32,263 bases of DNA from assembly GCA_903772945.1 (NCBI GenBank), contig CAICTM010001292.1:1-32263 (forward strand), given 5' to 3'. The position numbers and the translations under genes are program-made. Origin of the DNA: Seminavis robusta. Taxonomy: Eukaryota; Bacillariophyta; Bacillariophyceae; Naviculales; Naviculaceae. Positions 20,311-29,649 of the stretch are shown in pieces; position 1 is the stretch's first letter, and each line of letters opens with the position of its first letter. The notes beneath the pieces were generated by a model. It saw only the letters and a list, made by a program, of their open reading frames with translations, was not told where the DNA came from and made no database searches.

Positions 20311-21062
20311 ACTGTGGTAAAAGAAGAGACTTGGATTTAACAGGCGAATCCCTGCATTTTGTTGTTTCGGTAGGCGCGTACAGTCGTGGTAGCCGCCACT
20401 GCACTCTCACTAGGCTCGGTAGGGCTGTACTGGACGTTAAAGTCGCGTTGGATCTCTAAACGTCGCGTGGAAAGTCGCACACATTCGTCACACAATTTGC
20501 ACACGACTTTTATACGACTTTACACGCGACTTTTAGCGATTCAACGCGACTTTATCTGTTGCTAACTGTATACTTTACACGACTTTCAGTTTTGTTTGAG
20601 AAAGTCGCATACGACTTTCACGCGACTCGTACGGGATTCGCATGGGAAGCGGAACCATTTTGGCGATACAAATCACGCACGAAGGGGCCTTCCTGGAAGG
20701 CCTCGTCATTGGACTGGAAGGCAACCGGTTGGCGATAGTTAGTCGCATTTACATAGCAAAAGTCGTTGTAAAGTCGCTAAAGCACATTAAAGTCGCTATT
20801 AAAGTCGCGATAAAGTCGCGGTAAAGTCGTGCGCGACTTTAAAAGTCGCGGTAAAAGTCGCGGTAAAGTCGTGGTCAAATGTAGCGATTTTGTTAGTAAA
20901 GTCGCGGCAAAAGCGCGGAAGTCGCGAAAGTCGCGGTAATAGTCGCGGTAAAGTCGTGGTAAAGTCGTTCGCGACTTTTAAAGTCGCGAAAGAGCGCGAC
21001 TTTTGGCGATTTTCGCGACTTTCAAGAAAACACGACTTTATGACGTCACCGGGAGCCTTCCC

Positions 21063-21389
21063 GTTAGTCCCGGATTCGTCTTGCTATGGTCAAAGTCGCG
21101 TCGGATCGCTGAAAGTCCTTCACAAAGTCGCACACGAGTCGCACGCGACTTTGGAACGACTTTCTGAACGACTTTCTGGGATCCGACGCGACTTTATCAC
21201 GATATTTACAGTAAACTTGCGCGACTTTCAAAGTCGTGTGAGAAAGTCGCACACGACTTTGGTGCGACTTGCATGCGACTTTATGAACGACTTTTGATGC
21301 GACTTTGGGGCTCCTGTGCGACTTTAAGCCGATTTTGGCGATTTTCAGTCGTATGACCGGGCCTTCCTGGAAGGCCTCGTCATGCGACT
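21063..21389 (+). repeat. Tandem duplication inside array, copy A (copy B 21390-21690)
   Basis: Both copies begin GTTAGTCCCGGATTCGTCTT, continue through GTCGCGTCGGATCGCTGAAA, and end in GGCGATTTTCAGT.GTATGACC followed by GGGCCTTCCTGG. The offset is 322-327 bp. The GGCCTTCC-T-GGAAGGCC palindrome lies at 20686-20702 and 21360-21376 and is cut short at 21682. Confidence 0.85.
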
Positions 21390-21417
21390 GTTAGTCCCGG
21401 ATTCGTCTTGCTAGGTC

Positions 21418-21520
21418 AAAGTCGCGTCGGATCGCTGAAAGTCGTTCACAAAGTCGCGTGCGAGTCGCACGCGACTTTGGTACGACTTTGGTACGACTTT
21501 CAGCGATCCGATGCGACTTT
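21418..21520. repeat. Long hairpin in array copy B
   Basis: Arms 21418-21445 and 21493-21520 pair over 28 bases with one mismatch, which would be a G-U wobble in plus-strand RNA. Inside lies a perfect 29-base palindrome at 21450-21478 (14-base arms around one G). A weaker version occurs in copy A. Confidence 0.85.
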
Positions 21521-21690
21521 ATCGTCATACTAACAGTAAACTTGTGACTTTCAAAGACGTGTGAGAAAGTCGCACGCGACTTTGGTGCGACTTGAATGTG
21601 ACTTTATGAACGACGTTTGATGCGACTTTGGGCTCCTGTGCGACTTTATGCCCATTTTGGCGATTTTCAGTGGTATGACCGGGCCTTCCT

Positions 21691-23607
21691 GGAGTACAAT
21701 GCAAATCATGATCACTCGTTCCTTACGTCTGTCAGCCTCGAAAGCTTTGTCTGTCCGGCCGAAAAGAGCGTTTTGATATTTTGATACCTTCTGAATCTTT
21801 GTTTGCTGGCGTTTTGCTATTTTTCACGGCAATACTGTAAAGTTACAAACAAGATGGAACGATTTTACTTTTGTAGACTTTCCGTCTGTCCTTCCGTCTG
21901 TGCTTGGCTTTTGGCTCTTCCACAGTCTTTGACTCGGCCTTCAGTCGAGTCTTCGGTGTGAGGAACCTGTTGGCATTGGTATGTTATCATTCCGGTACCA
22001 TCTCGGGACTACCGGTATGGTGGTGAGCTTGTTGCGAATCTCTTTGGTGGCTGCCGTACTAGTATTTCTTGGGGATCATTGCCTACACCCTATGCCATGA
22101 ATCCATGACAGGCATCGGGCACCCAATATGGCATGGAATGGAAATCTGTGTTCCCTACCCCTCAGGTTGCGATAAAGTCGCTGGAAGGGCAAGGTGTGGA
22201 TCACTGGAAACTGGGATCAGTTTAGCTATGGGCGGGCGGGAGACAACATTAGGAACTTTTTGAAGCAACAATAATGCAATCAACTCGGATGCTGCATTTC
22301 TTCCAACACTATAAAGTTGACCATATCCCTGCTGCGAGATGGTTTGGGCCTCAGCTGCCCAAACGATGAAGTTAAACTCTTCTGGATGTCTCTAAATGTT
22401 AGTACAGGTACCAACGAAAACAGCACCGAGACAATCCGCTGGAGAAGTGTGAACCACAACGACAAGGATATTCTCGCAAGAAGCATCCCACGGCACCACG
22501 TTGCTTCGTTTCCGCTGAACTGATCCAAAGCTTCCTGCAACAACGACAACGAACAAGAAGAGTTATTTGGAATCACACTTCAGAACTGACATACCAATGG
22601 CATCGTCGGAGGAGTCGAGTCGAGACAATTGCCAAGCCCCGTATCCAGGGAGCCCCTCCTGAGAATTTACTTTACTAGTAGCTTCTCTCCTAGCCTTTCA
22701 TACAACGAGCTAAGTACACCATAAACTTGGCCGCACTGGTACAAAGAGGAGTTTCAGGACCAATTGAATACATAAGCAATTTATGAAGAGCGGAAGCGTT
22801 GGGTATTTTTGATGGTTGGCTGGAGCGATATAGCAGTTGTTGCTTGCAAAGCCATTTGACATGGATGTGTGCTTTGCCGCTTTCTCCTCTGCACTAGGAC
22901 TTTTAAATCCATTTGGTAGGAGTATCTGTTGCAACATCCCTACAAGCAAACTCTTTGTGAAGTTCTGACCCTATCGACAAACAATGCATCGTACCGTCTG
23001 TCAGATCAGGCGAGTTTTGGATTCAAGACAATGCTGCTTGTTTTGAAGCAAGAACACACCAGATCCTTGGTGCATTGCCATCTACCTGAAACTAACAAAT
23101 CCAACTTTTCACCGCATCAATACCAAACGCTCCAGTCACAGAAGCAGGAGATTGTGAGGAGAGAAGGTGTCGGACATGTATAGGGGCCAGCTAGCTACAT
23201 GTAGTTATTCGAAATCCCCGTTTAGCTCACCTTAGCTTCAAGATCTGCTTCGATATCAACCCAATTGAGGAAGGTGCTGGTTCTGGACGACGGCCTTTTC
23301 CGTTGCAAAAGTTCTTCTTCGAGCGCAGCGATAGTGTGTTCTCCCTTCTATGGGCTATGTGATTGCTTTGAGAATCGCAAGAATGCACTTCGATTGCCAA
23401 TAGTTCGTTCCTCTGTGTATGTGCACAACGGTTGCAGTGGTAGCGTTACCGATAGCTAGCTAGTAGTAGGTATTCATAGTATGCAGAAGCTATTTTGCTG
23501 TTCATTTATGTCTTCATTGCGTCGCCTCGACACCAAACGTCCCACCGGAAAGCAGACATAGCTTCCTTGCAATAGCCCTTCAGCACGGAACGTCCCTGTT
23601 TAGTCAA
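21691..23607. other. Intergenic, no supported gene
   Basis: Positions 21720-21960 carry CCGTCTGTCC-like phrases similar to those near 16250. Small ORFs at 22280-22576 (-, 98 codons) and 22929-23183 (+, 84 codons) are unrecognised; they overlap ORFs on the other strand and are not supported. CTAGCTAGC palindromes occur near 23190 and 23455. Confidence 0.4.
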
Positions 23608-24900
23608 TCATGCAAATTTCCCTATCCCTGCCCAAGGATGCACCGATGTTGGGCTGTGCGTGTGGTGATGGTGAATCACAGCCTTCGTTTCGGAGTCTCT
23701 GCTCGCGTCGCATGTCATGGAAGGCGCGGGTGAAACGGCAGACAAACTCTGATCGTCTTCATGGTATTGTGCACTCAAGCTGTAAATGTACCAGAGATCT
23801 TCTCTGACCTGTTCCAGACTTGGAAACGGCCTGAAGTCAATGTCCGTCTGAGCTTCTAGAGCATCCAAGAAGGCCTGTTCACAGGCTTCAGACTCCCCAA
23901 TCCCTTCCAGGGCATTGAGGACAGCTGCAGCAGCCAGAAAGGCCCGACTGCTCGTTGCGTACCGTTGATCAAAGAGGCAGAGCTCTGCAAAGAAAACGGC
24001 TCGATCATAAAGAGCAGCCATGATGAGAGCATTATCATTCCTTACAAACCTGAGGAAAGAATGGATGAAGGAATGGACAGTCACGGGGTGCACTCTCCAA
24101 CCAAGCTGCACAAGAACTCTTGATTCCATCCTCAAAATGTCGACTTCTTGAAACTCTCCACGGCTCAACTCTACCAACTTGGCGACACTGAGCAGTCGAG
24201 TCTGATCTTGTACCTTGGTTGCCATGTAGAGGGTAGTCATGGCGGCAAGCTTGAACGTGCTCTTGTCGCACTCAAGCCATTGTCGGTGGCAACTGCTGAC
24301 ATAACGATCCAAGAGGGCGGTGGAGGCGGCGACAGCATCGCGAGGTATCTCATAGTGATCCACCACCCGAAACTGCCAATCGATCATTCGCTTCCGGGCT
24401 ACTTCCATATCCAAAGCTTGCTCTCTGTCTCGCACGAGGCAAGCAAAGTTAGCACAGAGCCGAGTACATTGCCTCAAATCTTGCTTAGCCATTACGTTAA
24501 GCTGATCCCTGACAAGCTCCTGGTCCACGGCGCCTCTGGGCAATCGCGAAGTTGAGCTCTTCATCCGAAGATTGATGGCAGGAAACATACAGGTGGTGGG
24601 GTGTGTCATGGTGTTTAACAGGTTGGGCATGGTGTGAGGGGATACAAAAGAGCTGTGTTGGTATTTGTGCTCTTCCAAGAGTACTTTTGATAATGGTTTA
24701 TGCTTCTTGGGAAGGTTAACGTGGTCCATCTCACCAAAGTTTGTCGAACTGATCCTCATCTTTCGGCATGAAAGAAAGCAACTGAAGGATCCCGGTTGGA
24801 GGCAGCTCTTGTTTTTTACGCGGGTTACCCTTGTACTTCCAAGAGTGGTCCCAAGATAGATAAAAATCGAGCCGTTGCTATAGGTGCTTCGTGTGGCCAT
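23608..24900 (-). CDS. Cyclin, resembling diatom-specific cyclins
   Basis: Cyclins bind and activate cyclin-dependent kinases. The cyclin box spans about residues 140-285: RKRMIDWQFRVVDHYEIPRDAVAAS, LLDRYVS, FKLAAMTTLYMATKVQD, then EILRMES-like VDILRMESRVLVQLGWRVHPVTVHSFI. The RMIDW segment carries the Arg and Trp typical of the first helix. A partial C-terminal cyclin fold follows (MAALYDRAVFFAELCL to LEALEAQTDIDF-like sequence). The frame opens at 24900 (430 codons), but the first ~57 residues look unconserved; ATGs at codon 58 (24729) or 91 (24630) are good alternatives. A His/Ser-rich tail ends it. It resembles the many diatom-specific cyclins that respond to nutrients; that link is from memory. 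Confidence 0.85.
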   Translation of the reverse strand: MATRSTYSNGSIFIYLGTTLGSTRVTRVKNKSCLQPGSFSCFLSCRKMRISSTNFGEMDHVNLPKKHKPLSKVLLEEHKYQHSSFVSPHTMPNLLNTMTHPTTCMFPAINLRMKSSTSRLPRGAVDQELVRDQLNVMAKQDLRQCTRLCANFACLVRDREQALDMEVARKRMIDWQFRVVDHYEIPRDAVAASTALLDRYVSSCHRQWLECDKSTFKLAAMTTLYMATKVQDQTRLLSVAKLVELSRGEFQEVDILRMESRVLVQLGWRVHPVTVHSFIHSFLRFVRNDNALIMAALYDRAVFFAELCLFDQRYATSSRAFLAAAAVLNALEGIGESEACEQAFLDALEAQTDIDFRPFPSLEQVREDLWYIYSLSAQYHEDDQSLSAVSPAPSMTCDASRDSETKAVIHHHHTHSPTSVHPWAGIGKFA

Positions 24901-26302
24901 TCGTGGCAGATTGCCAATTTTAAAAGTAACAGCCTACGGACTTCTCGAAGGCAGAAATCAGGGATCACATCCGGACAATGTCCGAATAAAACTGGTACCG
25001 TAGTTGTCTTCTTATTTTAGTCATTTTTACCATCATAAATAAGGTTAGAAAGGCACCAAAACTCAGTTTTGAACCAAGAATCTAACCATTCAAGAAATAT
25101 GAATACCGAGAGAGGACGCTCCAATTTTCTCTTACAGATCCCACTTCCATTCTGACGAATTTCCATATCGCCAAATTTCCTAGGTGCCAACAAGGTTGGT
25201 CTAGTTTTAGGCGAGGCCGGCTGTACTGGTGTAAGCCATCGACTTGGGGATCCTGTAAGAGGCAATTACTGGTTGGCACTTCAAGGCAGGTTGGCTGCCC
25301 GCCACTTCCAGGCTTGGGTTCGGGACCTCACACTTGTAGGATCCGCCACCATTCATTTCATGACACATGTGCTCCACACCAGATTCTGGGCGCCTTTAGT
25401 AGGGCTGGCTGGTCTTGTAAACGACAAGGACGTCCTAGTAGGACTGCCAACAGTGCTTGTCTTGCTTCCGAGCTACATGGATGGAGTAGTGCACGTAATA
25501 TCCAATGCACTACTAACTACTAGTAGCAGAAAAGAAAAAAAGTCCGTAATGTAGAAAGGAGGGAATATGTCGGCAATATAGATGTATGCCGATGTTGCCC
25601 TGTTCCGGACCCAATGCGTTTCGCAGGTGGGAAAACAAAAGCAAGATTGGTTCCGTACACCACTGCCTGGCTCATGCATGTCGGGGCACTCATCACTGAC
25701 TGTGGAACTCCCGCCCAATATTTTCCTGGACTGACGACTATTCTTATTCAAGCAACCTTCCCGAGTCCAATGCAGCTAGCTAGGTATGATGGGAATTCAA
25801 TGCTAACATAGCAGGATGGTTGTTCTAGCTAGCTAGTAGCTCCCATGGTATGCATACCGTAGCTAGAGCTAGCATCTTGAAACTTGCAACCGAACAGCCC
25901 ACCGGTGCGGGAATGGGGTCTTGTGAAGTGCGTTCTGAATGATTGAGATTCAATCCACTACTCTAGACGACATGTAGTATAATAATAGACTGGCTGTACT
26001 AGTAGTATCAAAGTGGTACCATGGTACTGTTTTAATTTAATAAATATAGAACACGTACCGGTACGGTACATAATATTTCACAAATCACATGGCTTAAAAT
26101 GACGTCAGTCGGAAGCAATTTTTGAGGGATCTATTTGAGGGGATCTTGATCCGTGACTCAGACTTTGCCAAAACTGACATCAAAGATCTTCGCATTTGCT
26201 CGAGTGACGAGTGACAGTCAAACTCGCAGAGCCAAGCAACCCTGTGTGTTGGTGTGCATGTTTTAATCTAGCTAGCAGCTAGCTAGCCAATCCAGGGCTA
26301 CG
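24901..26302. other. Intergenic between cyclin and nucleotidase
   Basis: No gene is supported. Overlapping ORFs at 25273-25554 (+, 93 codons) and 25473-25751 (-, 92 codons) are unrecognised. CTAGCTAG palindromes lie near 25780, 25826 and 26270. The right part is the nucleotidase promoter. Confidence 0.4.
26100..26160 (+). promoter_or_regulatory. bZIP-type sites upstream of nucleotidase
   Basis: TGACGTCA at 26100-26107 is the palindromic CRE core, and TGACTCA at 26154-26160 is an AP-1/GCN4-like core. They lie 143-203 bp before the ATG. In Phaeodactylum, TGACGT/ACGTCA motifs serve as CO2/cAMP-responsive elements. Function here is inference. Confidence 0.4.
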
Positions 26303-27610
26303 ATGACAAGTCTACCTTGTTCTGCGTCCGCTTGTTGGAAACGACTAGCAATTGCTTTGCTTCTGTTATTGGAAGCCACTTCGTCTGCGTTTGCTGTGGT
26401 GGGTCCCCAATCATCAGCGGCGGCAAGCTCTCGACAAAGTGCTTCTCCTGATTCCACCACAGATGAGGACCACAGTGGACTACCTCCTTACTTTCCCAGA
26501 CGCCATGATGTTTTGGTAGCTTTGGATGCAGTGAAACGAGCTTGTCGTGTCACACGGGCTCTCCAACCAGTCGTTGCAGTCGAAGAGAGTAGTGCTTCCA
26601 TTGCGACCGTAGAAAAGGCAGACTTGTCTCCCGTGACAGTCGCAGATTATGCTGTCCAAGCCTTGATTCTACAGTTGCTGCAACGTAAGTTCCCCTTGGA
26701 CGGTTTTATTGCCGAAGAAGACCGACAAGCACCAGAAGCCGATGATAGCCTATGTCAGCAAATCATGGCAGCACTGAACGAAGATAGTGCAATTGAGAGT
26801 GATCGTGAATCCGTGCTAAGGAGCATTGAGTTGGGAAAATCATATACCCAGTGGGATTCTGCGACGACAAATCGGCCCTCTCGTGTCTGGTGCTTGGACC
26901 CTATTGATGGTACCAAGGGATTCTTGCGTGGCAGACATACCGGGGGACAATACGCCATTGCTCTGGCATTGGTGGAAGATGGAGTCCCCACCATTGGGAT
27001 ATTGGGTTGTCCAAACTTGCCGACACGAGTCGACGATGAACAATATGCTTGGTCTGCAGATGAAAAACACCATCAAGAAGATCCTTCTTCTACTCGGGGA
27101 TGCATCTTTGTAGCCAGTCGAGGGGGCGGGTGTTACCAACTCAGTTGCAATGGGGATACTCCTGTCAAGCGGCTTGATGTCACACCCAATGATGCGTCGA
27201 CACGTGTCGTTGAGAATGGGCGATTCTGTATCGGTGTCGAGCGCTTTAGTGATGCTCTCGGTCAAACCGACGCCATGGCTAACATTTTGCAACACGGATT
27301 AGACGACAATGGTGCCATCAAGAGGGCACGACGTATGGATTCCCAAGCGAAACATGGTGTCATTGCTCGTGGTGGCGCCGAATGGTACGTTCGCTTGCCC
27401 AAACCAGGTTATGTAGAATGGATATGGGATCATGCGGCTGGAAATGTGGTCATTGAAGAAGCGGGTGGGACCATGACCGATACACTTGGCAATCCATTGG
27501 ATTTTTCATTGGGTCCCAAGTTGTCTCCGTATGTGAAGGGAATATTGATGAGCAATGGTGGGGTGTTTCACTCGGCACTTGTCGATGCTTATTCCAAGGT
27601 TGCGTCATAG
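26303..27610 (+). CDS. 3'(2'),5'-bisphosphate nucleotidase (PAP phosphatase), plastid-type presequence
   Basis: The enzyme removes a phosphate from 3'-phosphoadenosine 5'-phosphate, the by-product of sulfate assimilation and sulfotransferases, giving AMP. It belongs to the Li-sensitive, Mg-dependent inositol monophosphatase superfamily (HAL2/SAL1). Metal-site motifs are all present: ADYAVQ (D115), GFIAEED (E138-E139), DPIDGTKGF (199-207) and WDHAAGNVV (375-380). GAEWYVRLP and EEAGG complete the family pattern. Residues 12-24 are a hydrophobic signal-peptide core, followed by SSAFAV (F30), like the diatom ASAFAP motif that sends proteins into the plastid; a Ser-rich transit stretch comes next. 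The 435 residues are long for the family (about 350) because of this presequence. The ATG at 26303 includes it. Confidence 0.95.
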   Translation: MTSLPCSASACWKRLAIALLLLLEATSSAFAVVGPQSSAAASSRQSASPDSTTDEDHSGLPPYFPRRHDVLVALDAVKRACRVTRALQPVVAVEESSASIATVEKADLSPVTVADYAVQALILQLLQRKFPLDGFIAEEDRQAPEADDSLCQQIMAALNEDSAIESDRESVLRSIELGKSYTQWDSATTNRPSRVWCLDPIDGTKGFLRGRHTGGQYAIALALVEDGVPTIGILGCPNLPTRVDDEQYAWSADEKHHQEDPSSTRGCIFVASRGGGCYQLSCNGDTPVKRLDVTPNDASTRVVENGRFCIGVERFSDALGQTDAMANILQHGLDDNGAIKRARRMDSQAKHGVIARGGAEWYVRLPKPGYVEWIWDHAAGNVVIEEAGGTMTDTLGNPLDFSLGPKLSPYVKGILMSNGGVFHSALVDAYSKVAS

Positions 27611-27759
27611 AAGTAAGGAAAACTTTCAAGCGAAAAATCGAAACTTGCTCCACTCTCGAACCGTTCCCTGGGCACCCTGATTTGTGAGCGCTGTCATGAC
27701 GGTCGCCAGCACTTTGCGGTCTCAAAGGAGGGCAACTCAATTACGCTTGGCGATGCTTA

Positions 27760-27765
27760 AATAAA
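27760..27765 (+). terminator. Poly(A) signal candidate, nucleotidase
   Basis: AATAAA lies 150 bp after the stop codon, followed by a T-rich stretch (AGTTTATTAC). Confidence 0.4.
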
Positions 27766-27949
27766 GACAAAGTTTATTACATGAATAGCAACACCTTCTG
27801 CTCGTTGGACATTAGGTACTAGCCATGGTTGTCTGGACCGCTGGGCCATCCTTAATATTGAAATGGATGCTGCTGCTATAGCCCGGTGGTCATGGGATCA
27901 TCAGAACCCTTGACCCAACATCCCGTTCACCCACGAAAGCATCATCATC

Positions 27950-28345
27950 AGGCATCGCTCCGTCCAATGGAAAAACATGAGGCCATCTGGGAACCAAGGA
28001 TCAAAGCCCAGGCGCAAAGCCTGGGAAGAACGCTGGAATCTGATCCACTGGGAGTCCATGGGCTGTGCCTTCCGCAAAGCACATCTCGGCATTCAACACT
28101 TCATCACGAAACATGCAACATGCAACTGGGCATTGTAGAGTGGTCGCCAACTGAAAGGCGCAAGGGCAGTCCCATAGTTATTGCCCACGCTGTGGAGACG
28201 ATGACGAGGATACATTGCATGTACTTCGCTACAACAATACCGCCACCATTCAACAATGGAACTCGGAGATTTCCAAGCTTGAGACTTGGCTGGAACATCG
28301 AACATCGACACACCACGGAGCCTACAATGGCGAAACTTATCTATC
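27950..28345 (+). pseudogene. Zinc-ribbon retroelement-associated protein, remnant
   Basis: Homology is spread over frames. One frame reads FRKAHLGIQHFITKHATCNW near 28072-28130. Another, from 28179, reads YCPRCGDDDEDTLHVLRY then WNSEISKLETWLEHRT. HFITKH followed by a CPRCG..EDTxHVLxC ribbon and a WL..L segment is a pattern I recall from abundant diatom retroelement-linked proteins. The shifts, stops and loss of the last Cys (Tyr in its place) show decay. The 208-codon ORF at 27886-28512 mixes frames and is not the true product. Confidence 0.55.
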
Positions 28346-28720
28346 TTGAAACAACTCCGTCATTGGAGAATGGTAATAACCAGTCTTTCTGGATGTGTGC
28401 GGGCCCGCCCAGCACCGTCAAGGTTAAGTTAGGGTGGTGGAATTTTCTCTTGGGAAGGATTGCAACACCACTGATCCATGCACACGCGTCTCACATGGGT
28501 TCTATCGGATGAAGGGGTGATGGCACCACCTGGACTTCTGGCTTGATAGGGAAACTTTGGATGCTACAACTCCGAATGTGGGAGCATTGAAACAATTCCC
28601 TACATGGTGCCAAACCTACCCCTACTGAAATCTCCAACCTTCAGAACCTAAGACAGAAGGTACCAGTACTCCACGAGTACATCAAGGGCGATGCTACTAG
28701 CTAGTACAGCTACATGGTTA

Positions 28721-28930
28721 GGTACCCATAAAAGTGATTAGTTGAAGGGGCTCCAGAGGGGAGAAGGAGGAGGGTTAAGCTAGTCTGGACAAAGGCATCT
28801 AGTTGCACATGTTTCTTTGAGTTGTGGTACCCGTAAAAGTGATTAGTTGAAGGGGCTCCAGAGGGGAGAAGGAGGAGGGTTAAGCTAGTCTGGACAAAGG
28901 CATCTAGTTGCACATGTTTCTTTGAGTTGT
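28721..28930. repeat. 105-bp tandem repeat, two units
   Basis: Units 28721-28825 and 28826-28930 begin GGTACCC(A/G)TAAAAGTGATTAG and are nearly identical. A third, 102 bp, is at 29346-29447; it lacks three bases. On the minus strand the units are open and read a 35-residue repeat (HNSKKHVQLDAFVQ...FYGY). Confidence 0.9.
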
Positions 28931-29104
28931 GGTACCCGTAAAAGTCACCAGTCAAATGCACTCCAGAGGGGATTATGTACGAGTTACATAGCATGTGGTA
29001 AGGTAGGTACCCTTTCGAAGTATCTTAAAACAAGGGTTAGAAGCAAACATGCGTTATCTTAAACCTGGGTGTGGGGGTTCCCTTATGCGCGCGCACCGTG
29101 CGCG
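28826..29104. repeat. ~280-bp duplicated block, copy 1 (copy 2 at 29346-29628)
   Basis: Both copies hold the GGTACCCGTAAAAGT unit, then GTCACCAGTCAAATGCACTC, TACCCTTTCGAAGTATCTTA, TTATCTTAAACCTGGGTGTG, and end in a GCGCGCACC..GTGCGC tract. They could be LTR-like ends of a small element (spacer 241 bp), but no TG...CA ends are clear. Confidence 0.8.
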
Positions 29105-29111
29105 CTTCGAA

Positions 29112-29142
29112 TGACGTCATTTTCAGTCGCGCCATGACGTCA
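29112..29142. promoter_or_regulatory. Paired TGACGTCA palindromes
   Basis: TGACGTCA occurs at 29112-29119 and 29135-29142, 23 bp apart, i.e. about two helical turns. Another copy is at 21041-21048 and one at 26100-26107. Diatom CO2/cAMP-responsive elements use this core, but no gene start is adjacent here. Confidence 0.4.
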
Positions 29143-29178
29143 GTACGTGCAAACGTGTAGAGAGATACATATGTAATG

Positions 29179-29272
29179 CACGTAGGATTCCTACACGGCT
29201 GTAGAAGCCTACGTGCAACGTACATACCTAGTGCACGTGGGCTTTCTACAGCCGTGTAGGATTTGTAATTGC
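29179..29272. repeat. Inverted repeat, 18-bp perfect core
   Basis: 29189-29206 (TCCTACACGGCTGTAGAA) is the reverse complement of 29244-29261, with pairing extended by GCCTACGTGCA versus GTGCACGTGGGC. The left arm contains its own GCACGTAGG...CCTACGTGC pair at 29179-29187 and 29208-29216. Confidence 0.85.
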
Positions 29273-29649
29273 ACGCTACAGAGGTAGTATAGTACTGTAT
29301 TTGCTATAGTAAATATGACTAATCGGTCCGACAGCTTCGTGGGGAGGTACCCGTAAAAGTGATTAGTTGAAGGGGCTCCAGAGGGGAGAAGGAGGAGGGT
29401 TAAGCTAGTCTGGACAAAGGCATCTAGTTGCACATGTTTTGAGTTGTGGTACCCGTAAAAGTCACCAGTCAAATGCACTCCAGAGGGGATTATGTACGTA
29501 CGAGTACATCCGGTACGGTAGGTACCCTTTCGAAGTATCTTAAAACAAGGGTTCAAAGCAAAATTACGTTATCTTAAACCTGGGTGTGGGTGTTCCCGTT
29601 TACGCGCGCACCCCGTGCGCTGCGACGGGATACAGCTTACAATTCAGCT

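Larger units (their letters stand above)
20436..21690. repeat. AAAGTCG / CGACTTT fold-back array
   Basis: In about 1.25 kb I count roughly 25 copies of AAAGTCG and 28 of its reverse complement CGACTTT, most extended to AAAGTCGC or GCGACTTT. Direct copies dominate 20750-20990 (TAAAGTCGCGG phrases) and inverse ones dominate 21000-21690. Spacing is irregular and no protein frame is implied. Several segments form strong hairpins, such as 21418-21520. Counts are by eye. Confidence 0.9.

Noticed and set aside
16360..20340. A target duplication for the MULE (GATTTAA near 16366 and 20335)
   Set aside because: The short match is A/T-rich and its distance from the TIR edges does not agree on both sides.
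20890..21297. 135-codon ORF within the AAAGTCG array
   Set aside because: Its sequence is just the repeat read as KSR/ESR phrases; no independent support.
20436..21690. CRISPR array or protein-coding repeat
   Set aside because: Units are only 7-8 bp, spacers are irregular, both orientations are mixed, and the genome is eukaryotic.
27886..28512. 208-codon ORF as a real gene
   Set aside because: The recognisable motifs lie in other frames, so this ORF is a by-product of a decayed gene.
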